Part shown: positions 21,988 to 34,060 of the stretch, piece by piece
How the letters are laid out: every line of letters starts with the position of its first letter
How positions within the stretch are numbered: position 1 is the stretch's first letter
NCBI GenBank assembly: GCA_947095535.1
Contig: OX352772.1
Coordinates: 188,585,179-188,649,178, forward strand
Reading direction: 5' to 3'
From: Poecilobothrus nobilitatus
Taxonomy: Eukaryota > Arthropoda > Insecta > Diptera > Dolichopodidae
Length of the DNA: 64,000 nt
Notes under the pieces: generated by a model
Databases searched by the model: none
The model's input: only the letters and a program-made list of their open reading frames with translations
What the model was told of the DNA's origin: nothing
Translations under genes and position numbers: made by a program

Positions 21988-23395
21988 GTGCTTATCATAC
22001 AAACCGCAAACGTAAACGTAAATATGAAAGTTTAAAATCGGTATCATGCAAACCGTAAACATAAATGCTAGTATGAAAACAGCAACCGTACGGTTGGATT
22101 TTTAACTGTATATTTTAGCTCGCGGTTCTTCTAATTTTTTATTTAAAAAAGTTATTTTTGAGTATACTTTTCGTTTTATTAGCAATTAATATTAATGAAT
22201 AAGACAGGTATTGCTTTTATACCAAAAACTTGTACCCGAGGAAGGTGTAAAAAGTATTTTTAGCTTGATGTCTTTTTGTACATACATACATGTTTGTGTG
22301 GGTGTGTCTGTGGGTACGTGAACAGCCAAAACGACCGAGCGGAAGTTTCTGAAATTTCATATTTAAAGTTTTGACGTCTTGGATTGATGAGCTTTTGGAG
22401 CACATTGGACAATCTCAAGTGGTTGTTTACTAGTATAAATTTTAAGTTTTTTACGAATATTTCTTAACAGGAAAATATTATGAAGAAAATTATTAAGAAA
22501 ACAGTTGTTAAACAAGTAAAGGGCAACAACTTTGTCATAAAACATGTTTTAATCCGATAACTTTAAGTTTTATTTAATTAAATAACATATTTCATACATA
22601 TTACGGTACGCCATATGCATTAATATGAACATTTTTTTTTGTTTTTTCATCTTTTTTATATTATTCTGTTCTTGATGACGCAAAATTCAAACTGTAAAAT
22701 TTTTGTTTGATTCAATATTAATGTACATTTCATGTTCAGTTAAAAAAATTCTCAGGTTAAAAATAAAACCTAAACTGAAACTAATTTTATTAGTTACTAA
22801 ACACATACATATGTATGTATACATGAATAAATTTTATCACAAAATCCACAGGTATAAAAATAAATAAAACAAATTAGTCATAACATACACATATGTACAT
22901 ATGCATATGGACATATGTTAAAAAAAAACATTACTCTTTCTGTAAACCAAAAATAAAGACCTAAAACTTCAACAGAAATAAAATTTTTCTTCATTAATCC
23001 AATAACCTACTCCTTAAAACCTGTCAACTATTTTTAAGTTTAACTAGAAATATATTTACATATATATTTGTAAATCAAGCTTCATATAAATAATTACAAA
23101 AATTATAAGGTCGAAATGTTATATTTCAAGCTAAAAATATATTACAACTAGGTATAATTAAAATTATAAAATAGTTCACTTTTACATGTACATATGTAAA
23201 TATTTTAAATTTTGACACTTTGACATTTTTACTAGTGATTTGAAATAAATTTTTAAAGTACTATTTTCCTTTGACAGTTCAAAACTAATTCCGAAAGTAC
23301 TAAGATTCACCCGGTTTGCTTGATACCAATAAAAACGTAAGGTGAATCTCTAGGAACGTACGGTTAAGCAGCCGTACGGTTTGCATGATAAGCAC
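21988..23395. mobile_element. Unclassified inverted-repeat DNA transposon (1.4 kb)
   Basis: GTGCTTATCATACAAACCG at the left and GTGCTTATCATGCAAACCG (reverse complement of the right end) differ at one base. Related words recur inside both ends: ATCATGCAAACCGTAAAC near 22042, AACCGTACGG near 22086 and 23381. The repeated subterminal words suggest transposase binding sites. No transposase was seen between them. A target duplication could not be fixed, so the superfamily is open. Confidence 0.65.
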
Positions 23396-24152
23396 AATAA
23401 TATACATTTCTTTTTTCTTTGTTTGTTTGTTTTCTATTGGAAGTTGGTAATTTAAATGCATTAATTTTATTTTCGTTTTCTTTATTATTTATATACATAA
23501 TTATTTATATACATTAAAATTTTGTTGCATTTTTTCTTAAAACTTAAAATTAACTTCATACTTTTTTTTTTTTAATATTAACTAATTAAACTTAACTTAT
23601 TCTTTTTTTTCTTGTACCTTAAACTTAACTTAGTTTTAGTTTTTGTTTTTTTTTGTTAGTAATTGGTAATTATATATTAATTTAGCACACTTGGAATATA
23701 TACACAATTTGGTATAATTCCTTCTACCTTATAATCTAATACTGCATAATTATTTTTATTATAATTGTTCTATTTTTTTTTTTTTATTAATATTTTAACT
23801 TTAATTTTTATTTTTCTATTTTTTAATTTTTTTTTATTTTTACGAATTTTAATTTTTTAAAAATCACAAATATTGTTTTTGTTTACAAACGTGCGGCTGA
23901 ACTACACGTCAAATGATCAAACAATAGATATCCGTCCTTTTCATACATTCACATTTTTTGTGATAGACTATATTGTTCGTTATTCTATTAATTTTCTACC
24001 TCATTTTGATATGTTTACATTAAGCATTATTTAAGTATCGCGTTTACATTACTCGTAGTTGACTTTGAGTTGAAATTACTTTCAATAAGGAATTAAAAAC
24101 TGTTGAAAGAATTTTGCAAACTTTTTGTTATTACTAATGCTTAATATTATTA
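23396..24152. other. Very AT-rich non-coding stretch
   Basis: T-runs and TTAAACTTAACTT-like words; no gene seen. Confidence 0.6.
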
Positions 24153-26332
24153 TACCCTACACCTAAAGTATAGGGTATATTAACTTTGGTATGGTGTTTG
24201 TAACCACCAAAAGGAAGCGAGTTAGGTATAGACATGTATATATATTCTGAATCAGGATCACCGCCGGAGTCGATTTAGCGATGTCTGTCCGTCCGTCCGT
24301 CCGTACGCACGATAACTCAAAAAATAATGATGCTATCTTGATGAAATTTATATAGTAGGTTACTAATTACGAAAGAAAGGCTAAGTTCGAATCTGGACAA
24401 AATCCGTCCATGGGTTCGGATTCTGGAAGCTTCCGAATGATTCCGGACTTTTGGAGATAATCTCCGCAAACGAGATTATCTCCAAAAGCAACAAAGATAG
24501 AACCTTCAAATTTTGTACAATGATGTTTCTTCCCGTTCGATTTATGTCTCTGAAATTTAAGAGGATTTGGTCCATGGGTTTGGGTTTTGGAAGCTTCCGA
24601 ACGAGCACCAGAGCAAATGAGATTATTTCCAAAACCAACAAAGATAGAACCTTTAAATTTTGTACAATGATGTTCCTTCCCGTTCGATTTATGTCTCTGA
24701 AATTTAAGAGGATTTGGTCCATGGGTTTGGATTTGGAAGCTTCCGAACGAGCCCCAGAGCAAATGAGATTATCTCCAAAACCAATAAAGATATAACCTTT
24801 ACTTTTGGCAGAATGGTGTTCTTTCATGTATGATTTAGGCCTCTGAAATTTAAGAGGATTTGGTCCATGGGTTTGGATTTGGAAGCTTCCGAACGAGTAC
24901 CAGAGCAAATGAGATTATCTCCAAAACCAACAAAGATATAACCTTTAAATTTGGCAGGGTGGTGTTCTTTCATGTTTTATTTAAGTCTCTGAAATGTGAG
25001 AAGATTTGGTCCATGGGTTCGGGTTTTGGAAACTTCCGAACGAGCCCCAGAGCAAACGAGATTATCTCCAAAACCAATAAAGATAGAACCTTTAAATTTT
25101 TTATAATGATGTTTCTTCCAGTTTGATTTATGTCTCTAAAATTTAAGAGGATGTGGTCCATGGGTTTGGATTTTGGAAGCTTCCGAACGAGCCCCAGAGC
25201 AAATGAGATTATCTCCAAAAACAACAAATATATAACCTTTAAATTTGGCCGAATGGTGTTTTTTCATGTTTGATTTAACTCTCTGAAATTTGAGAGGATT
25301 TGGCCATGGGTTTAAATTTGAAAGAATTTGAACCGTGGATTCGAATTTTGGAAGCTTCCGAACGAGCCGCAGAGCAAATGAGATTATATCCAATACCAAC
25401 AAAGGTAGAACCTTTGAATTTGGTACAATGGTGTTCTTTCGTGTTTGATTTATGTCTCTGAAATTTAAGAGGATTTGGTCCATGGGTTTGGTTTTGGAAG
25501 CTTCCGAACGAGCCCCAGAGCAAATGAGATTATCTCCAAAACCAATAAAGATATAACCTTTACTTTTGGCATAATGGTGTTCTTTCATGTATGATTTAGG
25601 CCTCTGAAATTTGAGAGGATTTGGTCCTTGGGTTCGGATTTTGAAAGCTTCCGAACGAGCCTCAGAGCAAATGATATTATCTCCAAATGCAACAAAGATA
25701 TAACCTTTAAATTAGGCAGAATGGTGTTCCTTCATGTTTGATTTATGTTTCTGAAATTTGTGAGGATTTGGTCCATGGGTTCAAATCTTGGAAGCTTCCG
25801 GACGAGCCCCAGAGCAAACGAGTATATCTCCACAACCAACAAAGATAGAACTTTTATTTTTAGTACAAAGGTGTTCTGTTATGTTTCCTTTTCTGTAAAA
25901 TTGGAAACTGACATTTGAAAGAATTTGAACCATGGGTTCGTATTTTGGAAACTTCCGGACGAGCACAAGAGCAACGAGCATATCTCCAAAACCAACAAAA
26001 ATAGAACCTTTAAATTTAATAGAATGGTGTTCTGGCAAGTTTTCTTTATGTTCCTGAGATGGATTCGATGAATTGGAGTGGCAATTCGGGTAGCTGACAC
26101 AAACATCCCAAGGATTACCAATCTTCGAAAATAATTAAGATAGAAACTTAAAATTTTATACAAGGGTGTCAAGCATATCCCAAGCGGATGCCTCTTTTAC
26201 GTTCTTGAAATTCGAGTTGAATAAGACAGAAAAGGGAAGAAGTTCAAGCAGCTGCCAAAAACACTTATGGATTTTTAATTTAATTCGAATTATTCAGGTG
26301 TAGGGTATTAATAAGTCGGTTGCATCGACTTA
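24153..26332 (+). mobile_element. DINE/Helentron-like element with a minisatellite core
   Basis: The 5' subterminal repeat TACCCTACACCT (24153-24164) has its exact reverse complement AGGTGTAGGGTA at 26296-26307. It is followed by a perfect 7-bp hairpin TAAGTCG-gttgcat-CGACTTA (26312-26332). A (GTCC)n tract at 24285-24304 lies after the 5' block (GTCGATTTAGCGATGTC). This is the DINE-1/Helentron-associated plan, and it matches the layout of the inverse element at 19876-21428. There is no coding capacity; most of the length is minisatellite. Confidence 0.75.
24400..26020 (+). repeat. ~147-bp minisatellite, about 11 monomers
   Basis: The phrase GGAAGCTTCCGAACGAGC (or close variants) recurs near 24427, 24591, 24736, 24882, 25028, 25174, 25349, 25496, 25645, 25790 and 25947, mostly 146-148 apart. 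Each monomer also has ATCTCCAAAACCAACAAAGA, TTTATGTCTCTGAAATTT and TTTGGTCCATGGGTT. Because 147 is divisible by three, several reading frames stay open on both strands across monomers. These are by-products of periodicity, not genes. Confidence 0.93.
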
Positions 26333-26589
26333 CTGTTACATTTACTTGTTTTTTATTTAATATTATTTATTAATTATTAACATTGATTGTTTATCTTTTA
26401 ATATTAATTAATTGGTAATTAAGTGCTAGTTAGTGATTCTTTATTGATCATTGCACTCAATATTAAAATTCAATTAATTTTTTAATTTACTCTTCGTTTG
26501 TCAAATTCTTTAAATACTTGAATCTTTTCTTTTTTTTTCTGATTATATTATTTATATATTTTCAAACCCATTGTTGCTATTAATCATTG

Positions 26590-28228
26590 CCAATTTTAGC
26601 GCAAATTTTTGCAATGATTGTGGTCTGCAGTCGAATATTTTTGGCCGTCCAAGGCTACCTTAAATTAGTAAAACCAGCAATATTAGCATTAGTGAGACCC
26701 AGGTGGTTGGCCAAGACGACAACTTTGTCGTTGACAATTACTCGTTTGTCTCTCATTTTGTGCTCCATAAGGGGGTCGCTCTTTATGTTAGAAGTTATGT
26801 CGCTTACAGCGTTCTCCACAAATATAAGTGTTCCAACCAAATGTTCCACTACATTTGGATAAAAATTATTGTTGCTAGGCACGTCATTCATTTATGTTAC
26901 TTATACAGGTCTCCAAACTCTAGTGAACTGGAGTCTATATTGGAGATTGAAAATCTCACCAACCAGATTAATGAAATTTTGGAATTAAATCCAGAATCTG
27001 AAATTGCTGTGGCTGGTAATAATAGAAACTGGCTCCACTACTCCAACGACAATTCTCCCAGTCAAAACTTAATTGGGAAACAAGCTGAGCTTTTCGCTTC
27101 ATTATTCCATCTTACTCCACTTGTCCAAAATCCCACTAATTCTCGACCGTGTAGACCAGGTTGGTCTACACGATCTTCTGGACCTCCTGGATCTCCTGGA
27201 TCTCCTGGACCTGTTTCTGACTACACATCCTGAGAAATACAAGGTCTGACTTAGCTCCCCTCTTGGTTGTTCCGACCACTGCTTGATTAATACTAGCTTC
27301 GAGCTTACCACTCAGACCAGTCAAAGACCTGCCCAAAAAAAATAGTATGGCGTTATAACCATGCTAACTGGGAAAGTTTAAATGAATTTTTTAAAGCTTT
27401 TGCTTTGTCTTTGTGCTTTAGCAACAGAAATGTTGACTTTGCAACCAATGCGATTAGTGAAATAATTCTTCTAGGGATGAGAGCTTACATACCTCACTCT
27501 ATGAAAAGTATTAAAAGGCCACCTAAATCTTGGTTTAATCGCATTTGTGTAAATAACTTAACGATAAAAGTGGCGGTTCTTCGTTCCCGCCTTTGGTTAA
27601 TAACAATGACGAAATTGTATCCGATCCCAAAGAAAAAGCAGATTTATTTGCCAAAAATGTCGCCTCCAATTGACACAGTCAACCAAAGACCATGCATTCT
27701 TCCAGAGGTTAACTGGTCCTTAGGTAGAATTTCTTTCAGAAGTCGTGCAGTTCTTAAAGCTCTTAAAAATTTAGATACTAAAAGTCAGCCTATCCGGATA
27801 GCATTACTGCCACAGCTTTAAAAATACTTTTTCTATTATTGCGAAACCATTGCGCAATTTCTTCTATTTATCCCTCTCTTCGGGTAGATATCCTATCCAG
27901 TGAAAGACAGCGCACATGTATACCATCCCCAAAAAGGGAGAAAAAAGCAATCCCTCAAGCTACCGCCCTATTGCTATCACTTCGGTGAATGGCTCAACAT
28001 CATTCGTCTAATAAGTGATCCCAATGTCACCTCTACGCTCTCTCGACTCGGTCTATGGTTCCTAACAGGAACACTTACCCTGTCATATAACCTATTGTTT
28101 GGTCAAAAAAGGGACGTGGTGTTTAGTGGGTTGAAGTCCCACACACTCATAGAGGAATCGTGCTCGTTTTCACTCCTCTATAGTGTCTTTCGATGATTCC
28201 AACCTACCCTCGCAAAAAAAAAAAAATT
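26590..28228 (+). mobile_element. LINE with large internal deletion
   Basis: Endonuclease and the start of the reverse transcriptase are followed directly by a 3' untranslated region ending CCCTCGC and A13 (28210-28228). The tail resembles that of the LINE at 19600. Its last 115 bp are also present, inverted, at the outer edge of the fold-back right arm. Confidence 0.75.
26703..28060 (+). pseudogene. LINE endonuclease / start of reverse transcriptase, broken
   Basis: The first part (26703-27120) is an apurinic-type endonuclease: LHKGVALYVRS, CYLYRSPNS, a degenerate GD/N motif (VAGNNRNWLHY where relatives have GDFN), and LTPLVQNPT. 27130-27240 holds an expansion of CTCCTGGAT-like units that reads as a Gly-Pro-Ser run. 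Frames then change repeatedly: LSSPLGCSDHCLI-like text is in another frame near 27260, then FRSRAVLKALKNLDTK (about 27730) at the start of the RT domain and a PKKGEK block near 27930. The catalytic RT core is deleted. Nothing here can be active. Confidence 0.72.
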
Positions 28229-29357
28229 ATTATCTGATAATATTAAAACATACGCTTGGGGTCATAACTTCATTTTATATTAAACATATTACATAGGTAT
28301 TATGTAATTTTATTGTAATAATTAGTTTTGTCATGATAATAATAAAATTTACACGTCTGATCTGGTTTTATTTTCATAATTATAATTTCAGATTTTTGCC
28401 TATTTTCAGAATTTTTGCCTATTTTCAGAAGAATTTTAGTCTTTTTATTTCAAATTTTATATTATATAGAGAAAAAGAGTATGAGAAAACTGATCATTTT
28501 TTCATTTCATATACTTACTTTTGCATTTTTAAAGCTAAATTTCATGGCATTAAGATAGATATTTATTTTTTTATTTCTTTTAAAAACTCTTAACTTAATA
28601 ACTTAAGCTTTTTTAAATTTCAAATTAAAACATAGCTGATATACTAACCGCTAAGTTTGTAAACTTTATTTAAAATATAACTGATCCAACGTAAAAGTTT
28701 TAATTTTTTCAATAATAATTCTGAATTTAAACCAAATTTTAAAACTTTTCATATGTTCATCCTAAACTTAAATATCTAGCACTTTTAATTTAACTACAAA
28801 GCTTCTCAAGGATAATAAGTTTTTTTTTAAAAAGTAATAATACCTAAATTAGTAATCAAACCAAAAAGTTTATAAGCATTAATTTAGTATAATAAATAAT
28901 GTAACATTTAAAATTTTTTTTTATTTTTACTCATGTTTTAATAATTATGCATTTAGATCATGTTTATAAATAAAATTTATTTAACTTAAGTATTTGTATT
29001 TGAATATTTTAAAATTACCTTTTAAACTCTACCAGTACATTGTTTCAAACATCATTTCTTAAAAACATATAGGTTTTGTTTAGGAAAGAAAAAAATAATC
29101 AAGCCAATTTTTCTTAATAATAATTCTATCCAATTCTATATTTAAATCAATTTCAATTTTTTTACAATAACTTTTTAATAAAGTTTAAGATTAAGTTCAT
29201 TAAATAAAACAAACTTTATAAAAGCTTTTTAATATTTTGATATTAGCTACATTGTTTTAAACATTATTCATTGCAGAAATCTTAAACAGTGTCTGTAAAA
29301 TCGTTTAATTTTAAAAAAGATTCATAGAGTATTGCAATTTACACAAAGTGATTAAAA
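28113..29357 (+). repeat. Left arm of the fold-back element
   Basis: Pairs with the right arm from outer edge ACGTGGTGTTTAGTGGG to inner edge near TTACACAAAGTGATTAAAA. The outermost 115 bp are LINE 3' tail with its A-run; the terminal repeat proper begins near 28229 with ATTATTATCTGATAATATTA. Confidence 0.88.
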
Positions 29358-30119
29358 AAAGGGTGTATATTATTATTTATTAACAAAACAAAATCTCTTT
29401 TTAAATAGAGTAGAGTCAAGACCTAAATAAACAGGCCAAGAACTGAAAACACATGAATGTAGTTGTGAGAGAATTGCAATCGATTCTCACGTATTGCGCG
29501 TATGAATAATTTAATAATTGATGTGAGTCTCGATTATAGCCATATAAGCGTGTACGAAATTTTAAAGAATGAAAGTAGTCTCGACGTATACTATTACGAT
29601 ATTGAGGCAATTTATCTTAAGAAGCTTTTAAAATAAAAAATTTAAAGGAAGACAATTTTTTAAATGCATATTTATGAATGAAAATATTATATTTTAAAAT
29701 ATCTTTCCTTAATGAATTATGTAAAAAAGATGCGACTTTAATTTTTTCTTTGGACCAAATTGAATAAAGTAAATGGTTTTTGTGTTATTTCAAGATTTAG
29801 AGTCGGCCCCCTTTTTTTTCCATAAGACTGCGTGTAAATTTGTTAAAAGCTGGCCCCTTATTAAGCTTTTACTCTCTGCACTTCATGACCTGATAATTGA
29901 TGTGAGTCTCGGTTGAGTAGTAAAATGTTCTGTAAATTCTGATAATTCAGAATATTTGGGTGCCATACCTCACATTCCGTTTGCCGAATACCTAAAAATA
30001 TATCAAGTCGTAACGATAGTTCTGACGAAGCTTTACTTCAATTAAGCTTATCATCATTACATGATTGATGCACAACCAACAAATCAGAGCTCAATATTCA
30101 GAAATACAAGGTAATTAGT
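29358..30119. other. Centre of the fold-back element, unidentified part
   Basis: No recognisable protein. The phrase TAATTGATGTGAGTCTCG occurs twice (29515 and 29894), so part of the centre is a small duplication. GTCGGCCCCC at 29805 resembles the sequence just outside the right arm (32019). Confidence 0.5.
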
Positions 30120-30360
30120 TTTGCCTGTAACTTCTATAAAATGCATTTTTTACAGAAGACCGATAAATTCAGAAATAATTTTGCCACTCACTTCATCTTT
30201 AAATAATCCTAAAACTTTTTTATTAATAATAGGAAATATGAGTTATCTTCTTCATAATCAAAAGTATCAAAAAACTGAGATAAATCTACCTTTATATCTT
30301 CATAAAAATCTTCTGTGAAAATTGTATAAATGAAACTGTCGGTATCTATATAGTTTAAGC
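30120..30360 (-). pseudogene. Polinton-type DNA polymerase B relic with DTDS motif
   Basis: Minus-strand translation reads YIDTDSFIY (catalytic family B motif, about 30330-30350), then FTEDFYEDI and FDTFDYEEDN. After frame changes, a KDE block and EFIGL follow. The same order occurs at 6667-6945, and the two copies help confirm each other. It is too short and frameshifted to be functional. Confidence 0.72.
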
Positions 30361-30726
30361 AAGGATTTTCTTGAAATTTTGGTTTCATATATTTTTAATC
30401 TTACATTAGGACTTATGATTGCTGAAGAATCGTAAAAGCAAGATATACTGTTTTATTATATTATGCAAAGTTTAACTGCTGCTAATTCGGAAGACAATAA
30501 AACTATGAAAGTTAGATTTTCCTATGAGAGCAAACATTTTTCTTTGTTTCCTCCTAAACATTTTTCTTTGTTTCCCCAACTGATTATTATTCTAATATCT
30601 CTTCTTTTATCAATATTTTCCGTGGTCTTACCGAATACGGAATTATTCATTAACTTAAAAAAGTTTTTCAAATGAATTTTCTGTGTTTGTTCTATGAAAG
30701 TTATTTAAGTCAAGATACTTTATTAA
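30361..30726. other. Centre of the fold-back element, right part
   Basis: Shares TTCTAATATCTCTTCTTTT and GAAAGTTATTTAAGTCAA with 9280-9420, so it belongs to the element rather than to an insertion. No protein recognised. Confidence 0.6.
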
Positions 30727-32018
30727 CTTTTAATCACTTTGTGTAAATTGTAATACTCTATGAATCTTTTTTAAAATTAAACGATTTTACAGACACTGTT
30801 TAAGATTTCTGCAATGAATAATGCTTAAAACATTGTAGCTAATATCAAAATATTAAAAAGCTTTTATAAAGTTTGTTTTATTTAATGAACTTAATCTTAA
30901 ACTTTATTAAAAAGTTAGTGTAAAAAAATTAAAATTGATTTAAATATAAATTGATAAAAATATATATTAAGAAAAATTGGCTTGATTATTTTTTTCTTTC
31001 CTAAACAAAAACTATATGTTTTTAAGAAATGATGTTTGAAACAATGTACTGGTAGAGTTTAAAAGGTAATTTAAAAATATTAAAAAAGTTTTACATTTAT
31101 TTTAATTAAATTAAAAAAAAAAAATATTCAAATACAAGTACCTAAGTTAAATAAATTTTATTTATAAACATGATCTAAATGCATAATTATTAAAACATGA
31201 GTAAAAATAAAAAAAATTTTAAATGTTACTTTATTTACTATACTAAATTAATGCTTAGGTATAAACTTTTTGGTTTGATTACTAATTTAGGTATTATTTT
31301 TTTAAAAAAAAAACTTATTATCCTTGAGAAGCTTTATAGTTAAATTAAAAGTGGTACATATTTAAGTTTAGGGTGAACAAATGAAAAGTTTTAAAATTTG
31401 GTTTAAATTCAGAATTATTATTGAAAAAATTAAAACTTTTACGTTGGATCAGTTATATTTTAAATAAAGTTTACAAACTTAGCGGTTAGTATATCAGCTA
31501 TGTTTTAATTTGAAATTTAAAAAAGCTTAAGTTATTAAGTTAAGAGTTTTTAAAAGAAATAAAAAAATAAATATCTATCTTAATGCCATGAAATTTAGCT
31601 TTAAAAATGCAAAAGTAAGTATATGAAATGAAAAAATGATCAGTTTTCTCATACTCTTTTTCTCTATATAATATAAAATTTGAAATAAAAAGACTAAAAT
31701 TCTTCTGAAAATAGGCAAAAATTCTGAGAATAGGCAAAAATCTAAAATTATAATTATGAAAATAAAACCAGATCAGACATGTAAATTTTATTATTATCAT
31801 GATAAAACTAATTATTACAATAAAATTACATAATACCTATGTAATATGTTTAATATAAAATGGAGTTATGACCCCAAGCGTATGTTTTAATATTATCAGA
31901 TAATAATTTTTTTTTTTTTTGCGCGGGTAGGTGGGAATCATCGAAAGACACTATAGAGGAGTGAAAACGAGCACGATTCCTCTATGAGTGTGTGGGACTT
32001 TAACCCACTAAACACCAC
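30727..32018 (-). repeat. Right arm of the fold-back element
   Basis: Inverted partner of the left arm. The outer 115 bp (31904-32018) are the same LINE tail in reverse, including a T13 run and GGGAATCATCGAAAGACACT. It stops at CACGT, next to CGGCCCCCTATT. Confidence 0.88.
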
Positions 32019-32066
32019 GTCGGCCCCCTATTTTAAATATAAACGATTTATTTATATAAACGAGCT

Positions 32067-32290
32067 TTTATTTTAATTTCACAGACCTTAAAACTTATAT
32101 ATTCTTATATTTATATATATATTTGACATATTGAAATAAATGTTTTCAAAGAAATTTCGATTGTAACAATATAGTTTAGAAAATTACAGAAAAATTTGCT
32201 ATTAAAAATTTATTTTCTACTTTTTAGTTCAAAAAAGCTGTTTTTTTTTAAATTTTTTTTATTTATTTTATTTTATTCTTTTTAATAACG
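32067..32290 (+). repeat. Interspersed repeat R1, copy 2
   Basis: Shares CTTTTATTTTAATTTCACAG, AACAATATAGTTTAGAAAAT and TTTTTAGTTCAAAAAAGCTG-like phrases with 38173-38395. Non-coding. Confidence 0.75.
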
Positions 32291-32429
32291 ACAAATATAA
32301 GTATTAAATTGATATATTTTTTTTCCTTCTTTAATTTTGAATTTTTACAGTTGCCCTTACAGTCTATAATTATATTCTTATATTCTTAATTTATTGTGGC
32401 AAAATTTTTTTAAAAATTAAGAAAACGTT

Positions 32430-34060
32430 GCATAGCTATAAAATTCAAAATTTAAATAAAAATATTGCAATTTTATAACGTTCTTTATTTCCACTTAAAA
32501 ATGCGACCCTTTGAAAACTTTGATTTATATACTGCCTTGTGTTTTCTTTCTTTTATAGCATGACATTTTAATATTTCTTTTTTTCTATTTGTTATGTGTG
32601 TAAATATTAGATGTGCACATATACATAAGAAAAAATAAAAATATTTAAAAACAATCAAAGTAACATTTTTTGTTCTCTTTTTTTTTTTTCGTTTTTATTT
32701 TTTCGTTTTTTTCTTCCAGTATTACATTTTACTTTTTTTTTTCTGTTATTTAGGTACGCTAAGAACTTATTTTTTTTTTAAATCTTAAATTTGTATGCCT
32801 ATTTAAAAAATAGAAATTATTAGCTATAGAATATTCTGAATTTTTTTTTTTCGTTTATGTTTACCGTTCATTCATATAAATATAATTGTTGGTATTAAAA
32901 AATAATGAATCTATGAAAAAATAATGACACACATATATACTGATATATTCATTCATATACATATTATAGTAGTATGGGTACTATATAATGATCTGAACTT
33001 CTGGTTGTTATATTGCATTATATATTGTGGCAAGATTTTTAAAAAATTAAGGAAACATTGCATAGCAAAATTAAAAATTTAAATAAAATTGTTATTGCAA
33101 TTTTATAATGTTCTTTATTTCCACTTAAAAATGCGACCCTTTAAAAACCTTGATTCATACACTGCCTTATTTTTTCTTTCTTTTCATAACATAATATTTT
33201 AATATTTTTTTTTTATCTGTTACGTACGGAAATATCAAACGTATGTTTCTTTCTTTTAAAATCATAACATTTTAATAGTTCTTTTTTTCTATCTGTTATG
33301 TGGGTAAATATCAGATCTGCACATATACATAAGAAATAGCCTTTAAAAATATTTAAAAACAATCAAAGTAATATTTTTTGTTCTCTTTTTTCTATTCGTT
33401 TTTATTTTTCTTCCAGTATTATATTTTCCTTTTTTTTGTTTTCTGTTATTTAAGTACGCTACGTATTTCTTTTTTTTTTTTAATGTTTAATTTATACATG
33501 CATTCTATTTAAAAAATATAAATTATAACCTATAGAACATTCTGAATTTTTTTTCGTTCGTTTATATTTACCGTCCATTCATATGCATACATAAAATTTT
33601 TTTTGTTCGTTTATGTTTACCGTCCATTCATATAAATATAACTGTTGCCTACATATTAAAAAATAATAAATCTATAACTACATACATAAATAGCCATATA
33701 TTCATTCATATACATATGTATCTATATTATGAGCTGAACTTCTCAGTGTTGCGTTATATCATAATGCAGCAAAATTTTTAAAAATTATTTAGGCATATGC
33801 ACAGTTATTTAGGTACGCTAAGAACTTATTTTTTTTTTTTTAATATTAAATTTATGCATACAGTTTATTTCAAAAATAGAAATTATTAGCTATAGAACAT
33901 TCTGATTTTTTTTTTTGTTCGTTTATGTTAACCGTCCATTACTATGCATACATAAAATTTTTTTTTGTTCGTTTATGTTTACCGTCCATTCATATAAATA
34001 TAACTGTTACCTACATATTAAAAAATAATAAATCGATAAATCAACTAAATAATAATAGTT
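32430..34060 (+). repeat. Tandem array, ~630-bp unit, two full copies plus a partial
   Basis: Units begin CATTGCATAGC at 32428 and 33059; shared landmarks include TTTATTTCCACTTAAAAATG, TCTGTTATTTAGGTACGCTA, TAGAACATTCTG and CGTTTATGTTTACCGTCCAT. A third partial unit starts near 33799 (GTTATTTAGGTACGC). T-rich and non-coding. Small secondary duplications of the TTTACCGTCCATTCAT phrase are visible at 33568, 33613 and 33985. Confidence 0.85.

Larger units (their letters stand above)
28113..32018. mobile_element. Fold-back element with ~1.25-kb arms around a PolB relic (Polinton-like derivative)
   Basis: 28113-29357 and 30727-32018 are inverted copies over their whole length with few differences; an 86-codon open frame at 28333-28593 reappears almost unchanged on the other strand at 31540-31800. 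The 1.37-kb centre carries a family B DNA polymerase relic. Very long terminal inverted repeats with protein-primed PolB are the hallmark of Polintons/Mavericks, but capsid, integrase, ATPase and protease genes are absent. I read it as an internally deleted, non-autonomous Polinton-like element. Fragments of the same family lie at 5924-6945, 9176-11190 and 18681-18880. Confidence 0.7.

Noticed and set aside
24400..26020. CRISPR-like repeat array
   Set aside because: Whole monomers of ~147 bp repeat with gradual divergence; there are no short repeats with unique spacers, and the context is an insect transposon.
24367..26172. Several long overlapping open frames on both strands
   Set aside because: They are periodic translations of the 147-bp minisatellite, open because the period is a multiple of three. 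Protein repeats have no known domain.
28333..28593. 86-codon frame conserved in both fold-back arms
   Set aside because: Identity follows from arm homogeneity; the sequence is F/Y/I-rich low complexity. It could be reconsidered only if silent changes dominate between the arms.
29416..29610. 64-codon minus-strand frame in the fold-back centre
   Set aside because: No recognisable domain, short and next to a duplicated phrase; not enough to call a Polinton gene.
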